Source: Bretschneidera sinensis (Eukaryota > Streptophyta > Magnoliopsida > Brassicales > Akaniaceae). Taken from it: a DNA stretch of 64,000 nt. Below the pieces are notes generated by a model. It was not told the DNA's origin. It saw only the letters and a list, made by a program, of their open reading frames with translations, and did not search any database. This document shows positions 11,694-21,884 of this stretch, one piece after another (the first letter of the stretch is position 1; each line of letters opens with the position of its first letter). Location: positions 72,068,501 to 72,132,500 of the forward strand of contig CM043698.1 in NCBI GenBank assembly GCA_023935145.1, in the 5' to 3' direction. The translations under genes and the position numbers were made by a program.

Positions 11694-11829
11694 TCAGTGT
11701 AAGATTAAGATTAATAACTTGATGATTATGATTAAGGATTTTTGTGCATTGAGCTCAAATGTTTGAGGCTAGGTTTTGCAAATGAAGGTTGAGTTTACAG
11801 AGAAAGTGAGGTGAGACAGTGACTCTGTC

Positions 11830-12876
11830 TGTTGGAAATCACCTTGACAAGATGCTTAGGTGGTGATCTTCCAAACACTCAAGTCTAGAATGACTTGTAG
11901 AAAGAAATAGAGCAATCAAAGACAAGAACAGAAAATCAAAGAAAGAAAGAAGACAAGCAATTTGTTATCGAGGTTTGGCAATGTGCCTACATCCCCGTGA
12001 GTTCCTCCAAACTCTCTACATTAAATCAATGGTTCTTTACAATTCAGCAACCCTCTCCAAGAAACCTCAAGTTCTTGAAGGAACCAAGAAGAGAACTAGA
12101 AAGTGATAGATCTACACAATGCTTTTTATCAATTCTATACTAACCTCTCTTCTTTACAACCAGTCTCTCTACAATGAGTCCCTCTTGTGTTTTGTGTCTT
12201 TGCACTCTCACACAATTCTCTCATCCACACACATGTCTCATAAGTTACATTACGCACACTCTTGTGTCACAACTTTGTGTTGTTCTCTAGTTGAAAAATG
12301 AGGCTAGGAAACCCCTTTTATAGTCACTCACTTCTTGGTCATTCTTGAGATTCAATCCTTGCCCTTTGATCATGATTACCACTTAATCATGACCCTCCAT
12401 CACTCCTAAGTGGTGCTGTGCATTTTAACCTTGCACCCACGCACCTAAGAAAGGGTTAAAATAGGCTGTCCATGTGTGCTTGACTTTGCCTAGCGCCTAG
12501 GTGCTCAATAGGGCGCAGTGCGGTGCTGGGCAGAGTGCCTTTGCACACTTTCTGGGTGGTGCGCTGCTGGTGGGGAGCGGTGCAGTGCTAGGGTGCTTCA
12601 AGCAGAACACCTTCTGGATGGTGTGGTGCTGGCAGATGGGCGGTGCGGTGCTGGCCATCACCTGTAGTGCGCACACACTTTCAGCTTTTGTGCAGAAGTG
12701 CACACACTAGTGCGTCTAGCCTTACCTTGCTCCAAAGTGATGCACACACATGTGTGCAGTCTTTTAACTTGCTGAACTTTAATTATCCAACCTTGATTTA
12801 GACTTTAACCATCTTTGAACCATGTTTGGGCATGTTTAAACCTTAACCATGTTTAAACCTTAGACAAATACCAACA
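11830..12876. mobile_element. Solo LTR (1047 bp) with perfect 5-bp target site duplication
   Basis: It begins TGTTGGAAATC and ends ATACCAACA, giving matching inverted termini TGTTGG...CCAACA. CTGTC flanks both sides (11825-11829 and 12877-12881). There is no second LTR or coding region. The inside has motifs usual in Ty1/copia LTRs (TGTTATCGAGGTTTGGCAAT, CTACATCCCCGTGAGT). A GC-rich stretch at about 12480-12710 has degenerate GGTGCGGTGCTGG repeats that create open frames on both strands by chance. Confidence 0.9.
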
Positions 12877-13160
12877 CTGTCAATTGATCAAGAGAGAGGT
12901 TTGAAATTCTTTAATTTGTTAGAGACTAGATGGTCCAATAAAAGAATTCGAATGGATCAACATGTAATATATAAGACATTACACTTTGAGAGGTAATCAA
13001 CGTTACATCACTATTTTATGTAAACAAGCAATGTAATGGAAAATACAATATTTTTTATTATATTACGCATTTGACTATAACGTACTGTCCTAAGAACTAC
13101 AAACAGCTCTGCATTATTATTCCAGACATCAGTGATATTTTTGGTCAACTTTGTTTTTTA

Positions 13161-13398
13161 GGGTAAAATACATTTTTTTTCCTTAATTATGGGCTAAGTT
13201 TCATTTTGGTTCCTCTTCTTTCAATTGTATCAATTTTAACTTTTAATTATTATTTTTTTAAGAAAAAACTTCAACTATTCAAATATTGCAATCTTGTTCC
13301 TCTCTTGCTAAGTAGTTGTCATTTTTCTTAAATTAATATATTAAACAAATAATAAATTCTTACGTGCCTTTCATATGGAAATCGTCTGACTCTGCAAT

Positions 13399-13436
<38 letters not shown>

Positions 13437-13563
13437 GTTAAAAAAAAGTTACATTGTAACGTTTAAATAGTTGAAGGTTAAAATTGATATAATTGGGAGA
13501 AAAATGATCAAAATGAAATATGATTCATAATTTAGAGATCAAATATATAATTAATCATTTTTA
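13161..13563. repeat. Inverted-repeat (foldback/MITE-like) element around an (AT)n core
   Basis: The left arm (13161-about 13320) and right arm (about 13440-13563) are imperfect inverted repeats. One clear pair is CAATTGTATCAATTTTAAC at left and the reverse complement of GTTAAAATTGATATAATTG at right. An (AT)n run at 13400-13434 lies between them. This is typical of non-autonomous DNA transposons. No target duplication was recognised. Confidence 0.6.
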
Positions 13564-16500
13564 AGCAATAAAAGTGCACCTTTTCTTATTTCTATGTTAA
13601 AAAAAACAAATTTCTTCATAAGTATTGAGACTTTATTGATCGATGTGGTTTTACTATTTTTTTATAAATCAAGTTTAAATAGACCGATCAATCATAATGG
13701 TTTATGTCAATTCTTATCACTTACATTTATTGGTAGAAGCATTATGATTGATCAACCTACTTAGTTCGATATATGCAAGAACTTCTCTTGATGTCGATTA
13801 TAATTTCAAAAACCTTGTGATGATACCTTCTTAAGCCATGTTTGAGGTTCTATTTGAATCAATTTACAAATAAATTAATTTAAATGGTTTCAAAGCAAAA
13901 CAGAACCCCAAATATGCCTTAATGATGCTACTCCACTATTTATCATTTATTGGTTGGTCTCATGTGTCTTACATTAATACACCTAACACTCAGTACATTG
14001 TCAAGTGAGAATGTGTACCTTAATATTTGTCAAGATTTAAACAATTGCATACATCATAGTTTTCAAAAGTTTTCCTTAATTTTTTTTTATGAAAAATAAA
14101 AACACATTACTCAAATGTATATGCATAAATCAAGGGTTCGAGGGGCCAAAATTTACTTAAAAATTAACTGTAGAATCGAACTTGGTTCTTTTTTACATTT
14201 GGTGCATAAAAGATATTTGATAAGAGATATTCTAAAAGCTGAATTTCACCTTATGAGTCGAGTTCGAGTTCAGTTTTTCTAACCCGAGTTCGATTCGAAT
14301 CCAGCCCTATTGCTAAGCATCAAAGATGCAAAATATATACATAGATTTGGCGCGAAAGGAATGACAAAAAATGCCAAAAAAAAAAAAACAACACCTCTGC
14401 AAAATCCAAAAGACACCAAAATAGGATCAAGATTCGCCCAAAAAAACACGCCCAAAGATAAGCCCAACACCATCAACAACCTAAGGAACTACAATAAAAA
14501 AACAATAGCAATCCTCACCCAAAAATTAAACCAAAGAAACAAAAAAGGCTAAACCAAAGCCCAGAAGATAATCCTCAAAACTACGCATAGAAGCAAGCCG
14601 CAGATAATCACATCCATCTACAACTCTCTGTTGAAAGTGATTGAGCAAAATTTCCCAAACTAGCAATAGTGCATGGCTTAATTGGTAAGGGTATTTCCAA
14701 TATTAACGTCCAAAACGTGATCAATAACCTTTACAACTCCATAAAAAGTTGATTCATATCACATCGTGATAAAAGGATTTGACTTACAATTACAATTACA
14801 ATTAGTTGATTTTCTAATGTAGCATTTGACTTAATAATAGTTTAAACTTATAATTTATAAAATGATTTTTAAAATAATTTTTAATAAAATAAACAATAAA
14901 GTTAAAAGCGTTTGTATTTTGTAACACAACAATGAGTTGTTTTTCTGACATAAATTCTGTTTTTTAAACTCTTTTTTCAATGTTTGATTTTTTTATAAAT
15001 ATTTTTTAAAGATGTTTAACCTAATTTATTTTTTATAAAAAAAAATAAAAATAATTTTATAAACTCTTTCCAGCAGTATCTAAGTAATACATTTACAGTC
15101 TATTTTGTTTGATGAGCAAAACTAAATTAGGTGAAATTGCAATTTAATCTAGTATGTCTTTCCCATTCATTTGGTTGCATTTAAGGGTAGAATTGGACTA
15201 ATTCCAAACAAGCCGTAATCCTAACTTTTTTGCCCCATGAAGGGGATGAAGCACATTACCATCTCTAGTGACATTTGAATTGTATTTTGTATCAACGATT
15301 TTGTTCTTAATGTTTTAATGAAATTCCAAAAATATCCTTGACAAACTTCATTGTTCATCTCTCTTTTTTCTCTCCTCTCACGTTTCTCTATGCCCCAATG
15401 TTCTGTCAAGTGTCGAAATCACGGACGATTTGCTAACAACCATTGCTGTCAAGGTTGCGTGTGATCTACCAGCAATCGTGCGGATCTGAACAGGTCTAAA
15501 GTGATTCAATTAGATCTTTTTAGATTCAGTCGAATATGATTCAAAATGTGAGAGATTATAGATGATAATTAATTAAAAATTAATTTTAAGAATTAAAATT
15601 AAACTTAAATTTTTTCCAATTGTTTTTAATTAATTTTAAAATTCAAAATAAAATTTAATTCTGCAAATAGGTTTTTTATGCAACTTATTTTGTGCTTTCC
15701 AAATTATTTAAAAATAATACTTAGAACTAAAGTTTATAATTCAAAGTTTTAAAAAATATAAGATTCAAATTTAATTTTAATTTTAAGGATATACAATTTA
15801 GTATTCTTAACACTTAAAGATGAAAAAATAATTAATATAAATCAGACATATAACTCAGAGAGTCGAATGAAAAATTAATTTTATAGTTCTAAGAACTCAA
15901 CTTTAATCTTTTTACCACTTAATTAAGGTCTCATTGATCACCACCTAAATCTTGTTTACGAACCAAACATGCCGTTATATTTTCTGATGTACCAAACCAG
16001 CAGCTAAAATGAAGGGCGTAAAATGAATGATAAGAACTAAGTTTGGTAATTCTGAAATTGTTTTCTAAGATATGTGCCAAAATGTCTAAAATTTGTTTCA
16101 TGTGCTTCACATTCACCACGTGACGTTAGTAACATTTAGTCCCAATTATGTACATGATTTTAGCCAAAATTTACCATTGGGGTCAATTTATGCCTCACTA
16201 CTAAAGTATTCTCTTTCTTTTTTTATGAATACTAAAGTATTCTGGTGCAACTTACGAAGTTTTCACCTATCTCGTCCATTTGAACAATTATAATTGTTAC
16301 ACTTTTTACTAAATTTTAGGGTTAAGCCTCTGTTTGGAAAATAAAAAGAAAAAAAAAAGAAATGAGAGAATATAAAGAGAAAATTGAAGGAATATGTAAT
16401 TATGTATTTCGTGTTTGGATTTTTTTTTAAAAAAGGGGAAAAGTATCACAAGTGTATCTTAAATGGAAAAAGAAAGTGAATATTTAAAGTGTATGTGTTT

Positions 16501-17298
16501 ATATTTGAGTTTTTGTGTGGTGGACTTTCAAAGTCAAGTTTCTCCTTAACTTGGATCATCATACATAACAAGTGATATTAGAGCCAATAATTTGGTTATG
16601 TGTGAAAGATCATGAGACACCCACGGTGGTATAATCGAACAGTGATAGAAACTAAATGTGACTTGTGTGACGAGCTCGCAAGATAAAGTCTTAAGAGCTC
16701 GATTATTGAAAATCGGTTCATAGTTATCTAACGCAAATGTTGAAGTGAGAGGTTTATTGAGGTTCATATCATCACATGTGAGTGTATCTCACATGAAAAA
16801 AAAAAGTGGATATTAAAATTAATGACATATATATTGTGGTAAAACTAAAACTGATTATTAGCTTAAACTCTTGTATTTAATTAATGTCCAACATCATATA
16901 TTTGGGCCTTTGCGTGGTGGACTTTCCAAACTCAAATTTCTCATAGATTTGTATCAAAAATGAGAATCTGAAAGGAAATGAAAGTGTACATATAGTCATG
17001 TACCCTCAATTTCTTTTCTCTTGTTAAAAAAATAAACAAAAGGTACATGTACCTTCTTTTTCTTTCCCTTCGATCCAAATTAAGTACACTAAAAAGTTGA
17101 CATGAACTTCTTGATTTGGTGGTTATCTCTAAATCTTTTACATAGAAGACTCAAATTTGATCCTTACCACCAATATTAGAAGGAAAAAAAACACCAAAAT
17201 GTCATATCCTTGTAGGAAGCATCTGTATAGTATAAACAACATCTTCTAACCTTACCAATTGTCCATTTCAACAATCATTATTGACATGCTCTTTACCA
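13564..17298. other. Gene-poor AT-rich stretch
   Basis: No coding region is supported. Seen: CGAGTTCGAGTT-type repeats at 14260-14310 related to those at 53110-53480; an A-rich block at 14330-14640 of unknown origin; and two copies of a block containing GTGGTGGACTTTC about 400 bases apart (16513 and 16914). Short ORFs look random. Confidence 0.5.
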
Positions 17299-17303
17299 AA
17301 TTT

Positions 17304-17509
17304 TATTAAATCATTATTTGTAATTAGTTAGCTAGTTTGTTAGTTATTTTTTCTGTTTTTGTTACAGCTGGCACAGTTGTATCTACTTTCTTTGTTTTGT
17401 ATAGCTTAGCTTAGCTATTTATAGCTGACGCATCTCGTATAATAAGTGATCAAGTTTTCAATGAGAAAATACATTTTTCTTCCACATTTCTTCTTCCTTG
17501 TTCTTAATA
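17304..17509 (+). repeat. 5' LTR of the copia element
   Basis: Starts TATTAAATCATT and ends TTGTTCTTAATA, followed directly by the PBS. It contains CTATTTATAG as a probable TATA region. Confidence 0.93.
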
Positions 17510-17637
17510 TGGTATCAGAGCATTATTGCTTATCGCTGCATATTTCCTTCTAGATCTGAAGTTGTTTGATTTTTTTTCTTCGATCTGTTCTTCTGGTTTC
17601 TTTGCATCCCTGAGGGTTTCTTCTCTTTGGTTATTCC

Positions 17638-18447
17638 ATGGAGTCGACTGGTTTTGGAGTTTGGGGATCATCCGCCATTGATGAACCTTTAAGTCCTTAT
17701 TTTCTTCATCATTCAGATAGTCCAGGTCTTATTCACAGGCTTTGACTAGAGATAACTACGCCTCATGGAGTTGAGCAATGTTGATCGCCTTGTCGGTGAA
17801 GAACAAGCTGGGCTTCATTGATGGATCCATTACCAGACCTGAAGGTAACGATCTTAATCTACTTAATTCTTGGACTATGAACAATAATTTTGTCATCTCT
17901 TGGATACTTAATTATGTTTCCAAAGAGATCTCTACAAGTGTGATTTGTGTTAAATCTACTCATGAGATTTGGATTAATCTCAAAGATCAATTTCAGCAAA
18001 GAAATAGATTCGTGTGTCAAATATACTTGCGGTGGTGTCAAATATCTGAATTCACACTACTAGATGGAGTATATCATGTCCTTTCTTATGGTGCTACATG
18101 ATTCTTTTCCTCAAGTTCGTGGTCAATTACTTCTTATGGATCCCCTTCCACCTATAAATAAGGTGTTTGCTTTAGTGTCTCAAAAGGGACACTAGTGAAA
18201 AATTGGCGTTCATAGTAATAATAGTTCTAATTCAGTCAATAGTATGGCTTTTGCTGTTATGAATGATAATAACAATAGAAGGAATAATAGTGGGAGTCAG
18301 AACTTTGGTGGTTATTCTGGTGGTTACAAAGGTCAAAGAAAGGATAGGCCACTTTGTACATATTGCAATCTTCATGGTCACATTGTTGAGAGATGTTATA
18401 AGCTACATGGCTATCCATCTGGTTTTAAAACCAAGGTAGAGAGATAA
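17638..18447 (+). pseudogene. Copia gag with zinc knuckle, frameshifted
   Basis: Gag begins MESTGFGVWGSS and continues to PYFLHHSDSPGLI, the PYFLHPSD-type start of plant copia gag, then is interrupted. A second frame carries AMLIALSVKNKLGFIDGS-like sequence at 17778, followed by WILNYVSKEISTSVIC and IWINLKDQFQQRN (UBN2-type gag). The zinc knuckle CTYCNLHGHIVERC (C-x2-C-x4-H-x4-C intact) lies at 18354-18395. The product would package element RNA. Several frame breaks are present. Confidence 0.85.
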
Positions 18448-18570
18448 TTTTTCATAGTCTAATAAGGTGGCCATTAATCAAGTTTCTAGTAAGTCTGCTT
18501 GTAATTCAGAGGTCAAGGCAGATCAATAAAGCAATGTTGGGAGTTTCTTGTAGAATCTCAACAATGATCA

Positions 18571-19660
18571 ATGTCAATACAACTGATGTCTTTACTTTCA
18601 AGACAGTTGACAACCACTGTTAAGACCACTAATGAAGAGGTTCCATCAACTGCTTACACTATAGGTATATGTTTCTCAGTATCTTTAAATTCTATATTTT
18701 CTTCCACTCAATATTGGATAGTTGATTCGAGAGCTACTCGACACATATGTTCAAATGCTACCAGCTTTATTTCAATGAAGTCCATTCAGAATTCATTTGT
18801 CACCTTACCAAACCTCACTCATATACCAATCAGTTATAGTGGATATGTTAGGCTAAGTTCCTTGCTTTTTCTCAAAGACGTATTATTTGTACTATAGTTC
18901 AAGTTCAACTTAATTTATATGGCCATTTGTCCTCTAGGCAATTGGATAATTTGAAAGACCATTTAAACTGTGATACTTCGAAGTTTAATAAGGCCCCTTG
19001 TTATGTTTGTCCTTTAGCTAAACAAAGAAGATTATCCTTTGTTTTTAATAATCATATGTCTTAATCTCCGTTTGATTTGGTGCACTGTGATATTTTGGGG
19101 GCCATATCATATCTCATCTTATGATGGCTATAGGTACTTTGTTACCTTAGTTGATGATTGTATGTGGTTCACATGGATATTTTTGCTTAAGCAAAAATCT
19201 GATGTCAGCAGCATTATTCCCAAGTTTTTCAATATGGTGGCAACTTAGTTCAATGCTAATATCAAGATTTTTAGATATGATAATGCACAGGAGTTAAGAT
19301 TTTCTGAATTTTTTTAATGAAAAATGAGTTCTTCATCAATTTTCTTGTGTGGACACACCACAACAAAATGTAGTTGTCGAAAGAAAACATCAGCATTTAC
19401 TCAATATTTCCAAGGCTTTATTCTTTCAGTCCCGAGTGTCCATTCAATTCTGGAGTGAATGCATTCTTACAGCCACATACATTATCAATAGAACTCCTTC
19501 ACCTCTGCTACATCAAGACTCTTTATAAAGCTCTTCATCAAAATGCAGTTGATTACTCATTTTTTAGAGTATTTGGATGTCTTGCCTTTGCTTCCACTCT
19601 GCTCATCCTACCAAGTTCCAACCAAGGTCTAGGATATGTGCTTTTCTAGGTTTTCCTCCT
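18571..19660 (+). pseudogene. Copia protease and integrase region, broken
   Basis: The protease remnant reads YWIVDSRATRHIC; the family has DSGA at the active site, so the glycine is now arginine. Integrase pieces follow: a degraded zinc-binding region near 18960-19020 (CYVCPLAKQRR), VHCDIWGPYHISSYDGYRYF with TLVDD, IFRYDNAQELRFSEF, and an RVFGCLAFAST-type segment. Several stops and frameshifts separate them. Confidence 0.82.
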
Positions 19661-21277
19661 GGTGTAAAAGGCTACAAGCTCTATAACATTCAATCTAAAC
19701 AGGTTTTTATCTCAAGGGATGTAGTTTTTCATGAGAATATATTTCCATTCCATTCAGTTGTAGCTCTTGATACACTCATTGATCCTTTTCCTGGCCTTGT
19801 ATTACCTATGTCTTCTTTTGATATTACTATCCAGCACAAAGATCCACCCACATCTGTTTTACCAGATTCATCAATTGTTCCAGAAAATGAAGCCTCTGTT
19901 GTACCAGAGTTGGCTTCTTCTGATGTTATTCCTTTTAGGAAGTCTTCACGAATTTTTAAAACTCCTTCCTATTTTTGTGATTTTCATAGTAGTTTATTGA
20001 TGCACCATGAGTTGCCTTCTAACAATACCTCATATCCTCTATCCAAGTATTTGTCCTATGTTTCCTTATCTCCAACTCACAAGGAATTTGTCCTGACAGT
20101 TTCTTCTCATTATGAGCCACAATATTGCCACCAAGCTGTCAAATTCCCACAATGGAGAGAAGCCATACAAGCAGAGTTAGATGCCATGGAATTCAACAAA
20201 ACTTGGACAATTTTTTCTTTGCCTCAAGGAAAACACTCTATTGGTTGTAAGTGGATTTACAAGGTTAAGTATAATTCAGATGGCACTCTAGAGAGACACA
20301 AAGCCCGTTTAGTTGCTAATGGTTATACTCAGCAAAAAGGTGTTGATTTCATTGAAACCTTCTCACCAGTAGCAAAGCTAGTTACTGTCAAAGTCTTATT
20401 GGCACTTGCTATTAGTCAACGTTGGCATCTAACTCAACTAGATGTTAATAATGCGTTTCTTAATGGAGATTTATTTGAAGAAGTGTACATGGATCTTCCT
20501 CTTGGTTATAGCAGTAAGGGGGAAATTTTAAAACAGAGTGAAGGGCTTGTTTGCAAGTTACATAAGTCTATATATGGACTTAAGCAAGCTTCAAGGCAAT
20601 GGAATTCAAAGTTTGCTCATGCTTTTATAAAGTTTGGTTTTGTTCAATCGAAGGCAGATTACTCCTTGTTTACCAAAGGATCAGGTTCATCCTTTGTTGC
20701 ATTGTTGGTATATGCTAATGATATAATAATTGCTAGTCCTAATAGTCAAGCTATAGATTCTATGAAGAGTTTTCTCTATAGCCAGTTTAAGCTTAAGGAT
20801 CTAGGCCAATTGAAGTACTTTCTTGGTCTTGAAATTGCAAGATCTGCTCATGGCATGGTGCTTTCTCAACGCCATTATGCCCTTCAGTTACTTGAAGATG
20901 TGGGCTACTTGGCTTGTAAGTCTGCTAATATTCCTTTAGATCCCAAAGTCAAGTTGAATAGTAGTGATGGTGAATTGCTAACTGATATTTCTCAGTACCG
21001 CAGACTCATTAGTAGATTGCTTTACCTTACCATTTCCATACCTGATATTACTTTTGTTGTGCATAAACTAAGTCAGTTTTTGGCTTATCCTGAGTCCCAC
21101 ACATGCAAGCAACTCATCATTTGCTTCGATATATTGAATCAAATCCTCATTAAGGATTTTTTTTTTCTGCCAATTCTTCTCTTCAACTCGAGGTTTTTTC
21201 GAATGCTGATTGGAGAGCTTGTTTGGATACAAGGAGATCAGTTACTGGTTTTTGTGTGTTTCTTGGTGATTCTTTGA
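19577..21277 (+). pseudogene. Copia reverse transcriptase (long open part of pol), catalytic site mutated
   Basis: This is the longest open frame of the element (566 codons). It carries integrase C-terminal sequence (RICAFLGFPPGVKGYKLYNI), then the RVT_2 domain: WREAIQAELDAMEFNKTW, GCKWIYKVKYNSDGTLERHK, ETFSPVAKLVTVKVLLALA, QLDVNNAFLNGDLFEEVYM and LHKSIYGLKQASRQWNSKF. The catalytic YVDD box reads YAND (VYANDIIIA), so the second aspartate is kept and the first is lost. The FLGLEIARSAHGM motif follows. The frame leaves the true reading near 21120, before RNase H. Confidence 0.92.
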
Positions 21278-21666
21278 TATCTTGGAAGGCTAAAAAGCAA
21301 ACAACCATATCCAGGTCTTCAGCTGAAGCGGAATATCATGCATTTGCCTCTACTACCAATGAATTAGTGTGGCTTTGGTAGTTATTACAAGGTTTTCAGA
21401 TTGATGTCTCATCTCCAGCTCTTTTGTTTTGTGATAATCAAGCTGCCATACACATAGCTTCTAATCCCATTTTTCATGAACAGACAAAACACATAGAGCT
21501 TGATTGTCATTTTGTTATGGATAGAGTTACAGATTGAGTCATTCTACTTATGCCAGTTAGAACTCAGCATCAGCTGGCAAACCTTTTTACAAAGGCTTTG
21601 CCATCTTCATTATTGGTTCCACTTCTATCCAAGATGGCTGTTAAGGATCTTCACAGTCCATCTTAA
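21180..21666 (+). pseudogene. Copia RNase H C-terminal part, frameshifted
   Basis: A frame different from the main RT frame shows [60 protein letters not shown] and HIELDCHFVMDRV, all typical of copia RNase H. A TAG replaces a Trp or Gln codon at about 21379, and a TGA lies at about 21536. The end reads VKDLHSPS, just before the polypurine tract. Confidence 0.85.
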
Positions 21667-21673
21667 GGGGGAG

Positions 21674-21879
21674 TATTAAATCATTATTAGTAATTAGTTA
21701 GCTAGTTTGTTAGTTAGTTTTTCTGTTTTTATTACAACTGGCACAATTGTAACTACTTCCTCTGTTTTGTATTGCTTAGCTTAGCTATTTATAGCTGAAG
21801 CATCTCGTGTAATAAGTGATCAAGTTTTCAATGAGAAAATACATTTCTCTTCCACATTTCTTCTTCCTTGTTCTTAATA
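21674..21879 (+). repeat. 3' LTR of the copia element
   Basis: Same length (206 bp) as the 5' LTR and about 94% identical by hand alignment. It is followed by the target duplication AATTT. Confidence 0.93.
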
Positions 21880-21884
21880 AATTT

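Larger units (their letters stand above)
17304..21879 (+). mobile_element. Ty1/copia LTR retrotransposon, structurally complete but coding-dead
   Basis: Two 206-bp LTRs (17304-17509 and 21674-21879) enclose a PBS (TGGTATCAGAGC, 17510-17521, initiator-Met tRNA type), gag, protease, integrase, RT and RNase H in copia order, and a polypurine tract (TTAAGGGGGAG, ending at 21673). AATTT flanks the element on both sides (17299-17303 and 21880-21884). By hand count the LTRs differ at about 12 of 206 positions, so the insertion is moderately old. The termini are TATTAA...TTAATA rather than TG...CA. Stops, frameshifts and a damaged RT site rule out autonomous activity. Confidence 0.93.

Noticed and set aside
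11540..11722. ORF with a Thr-His repeat tail
   Set aside because: The repeat is the translation of the (CA)n microsatellite and the rest is gypsy LTR.
12497..12710. Overlapping open frames on both strands in a GC-rich stretch
   Set aside because: They come from GGTGC-type repeats inside the solo LTR and have no protein motifs.
14310..14552. Lysine-rich ORF
   Set aside because: A-rich sequence gives a Lys/Asn/Thr composition with no motif; the antisense frame is equally open.
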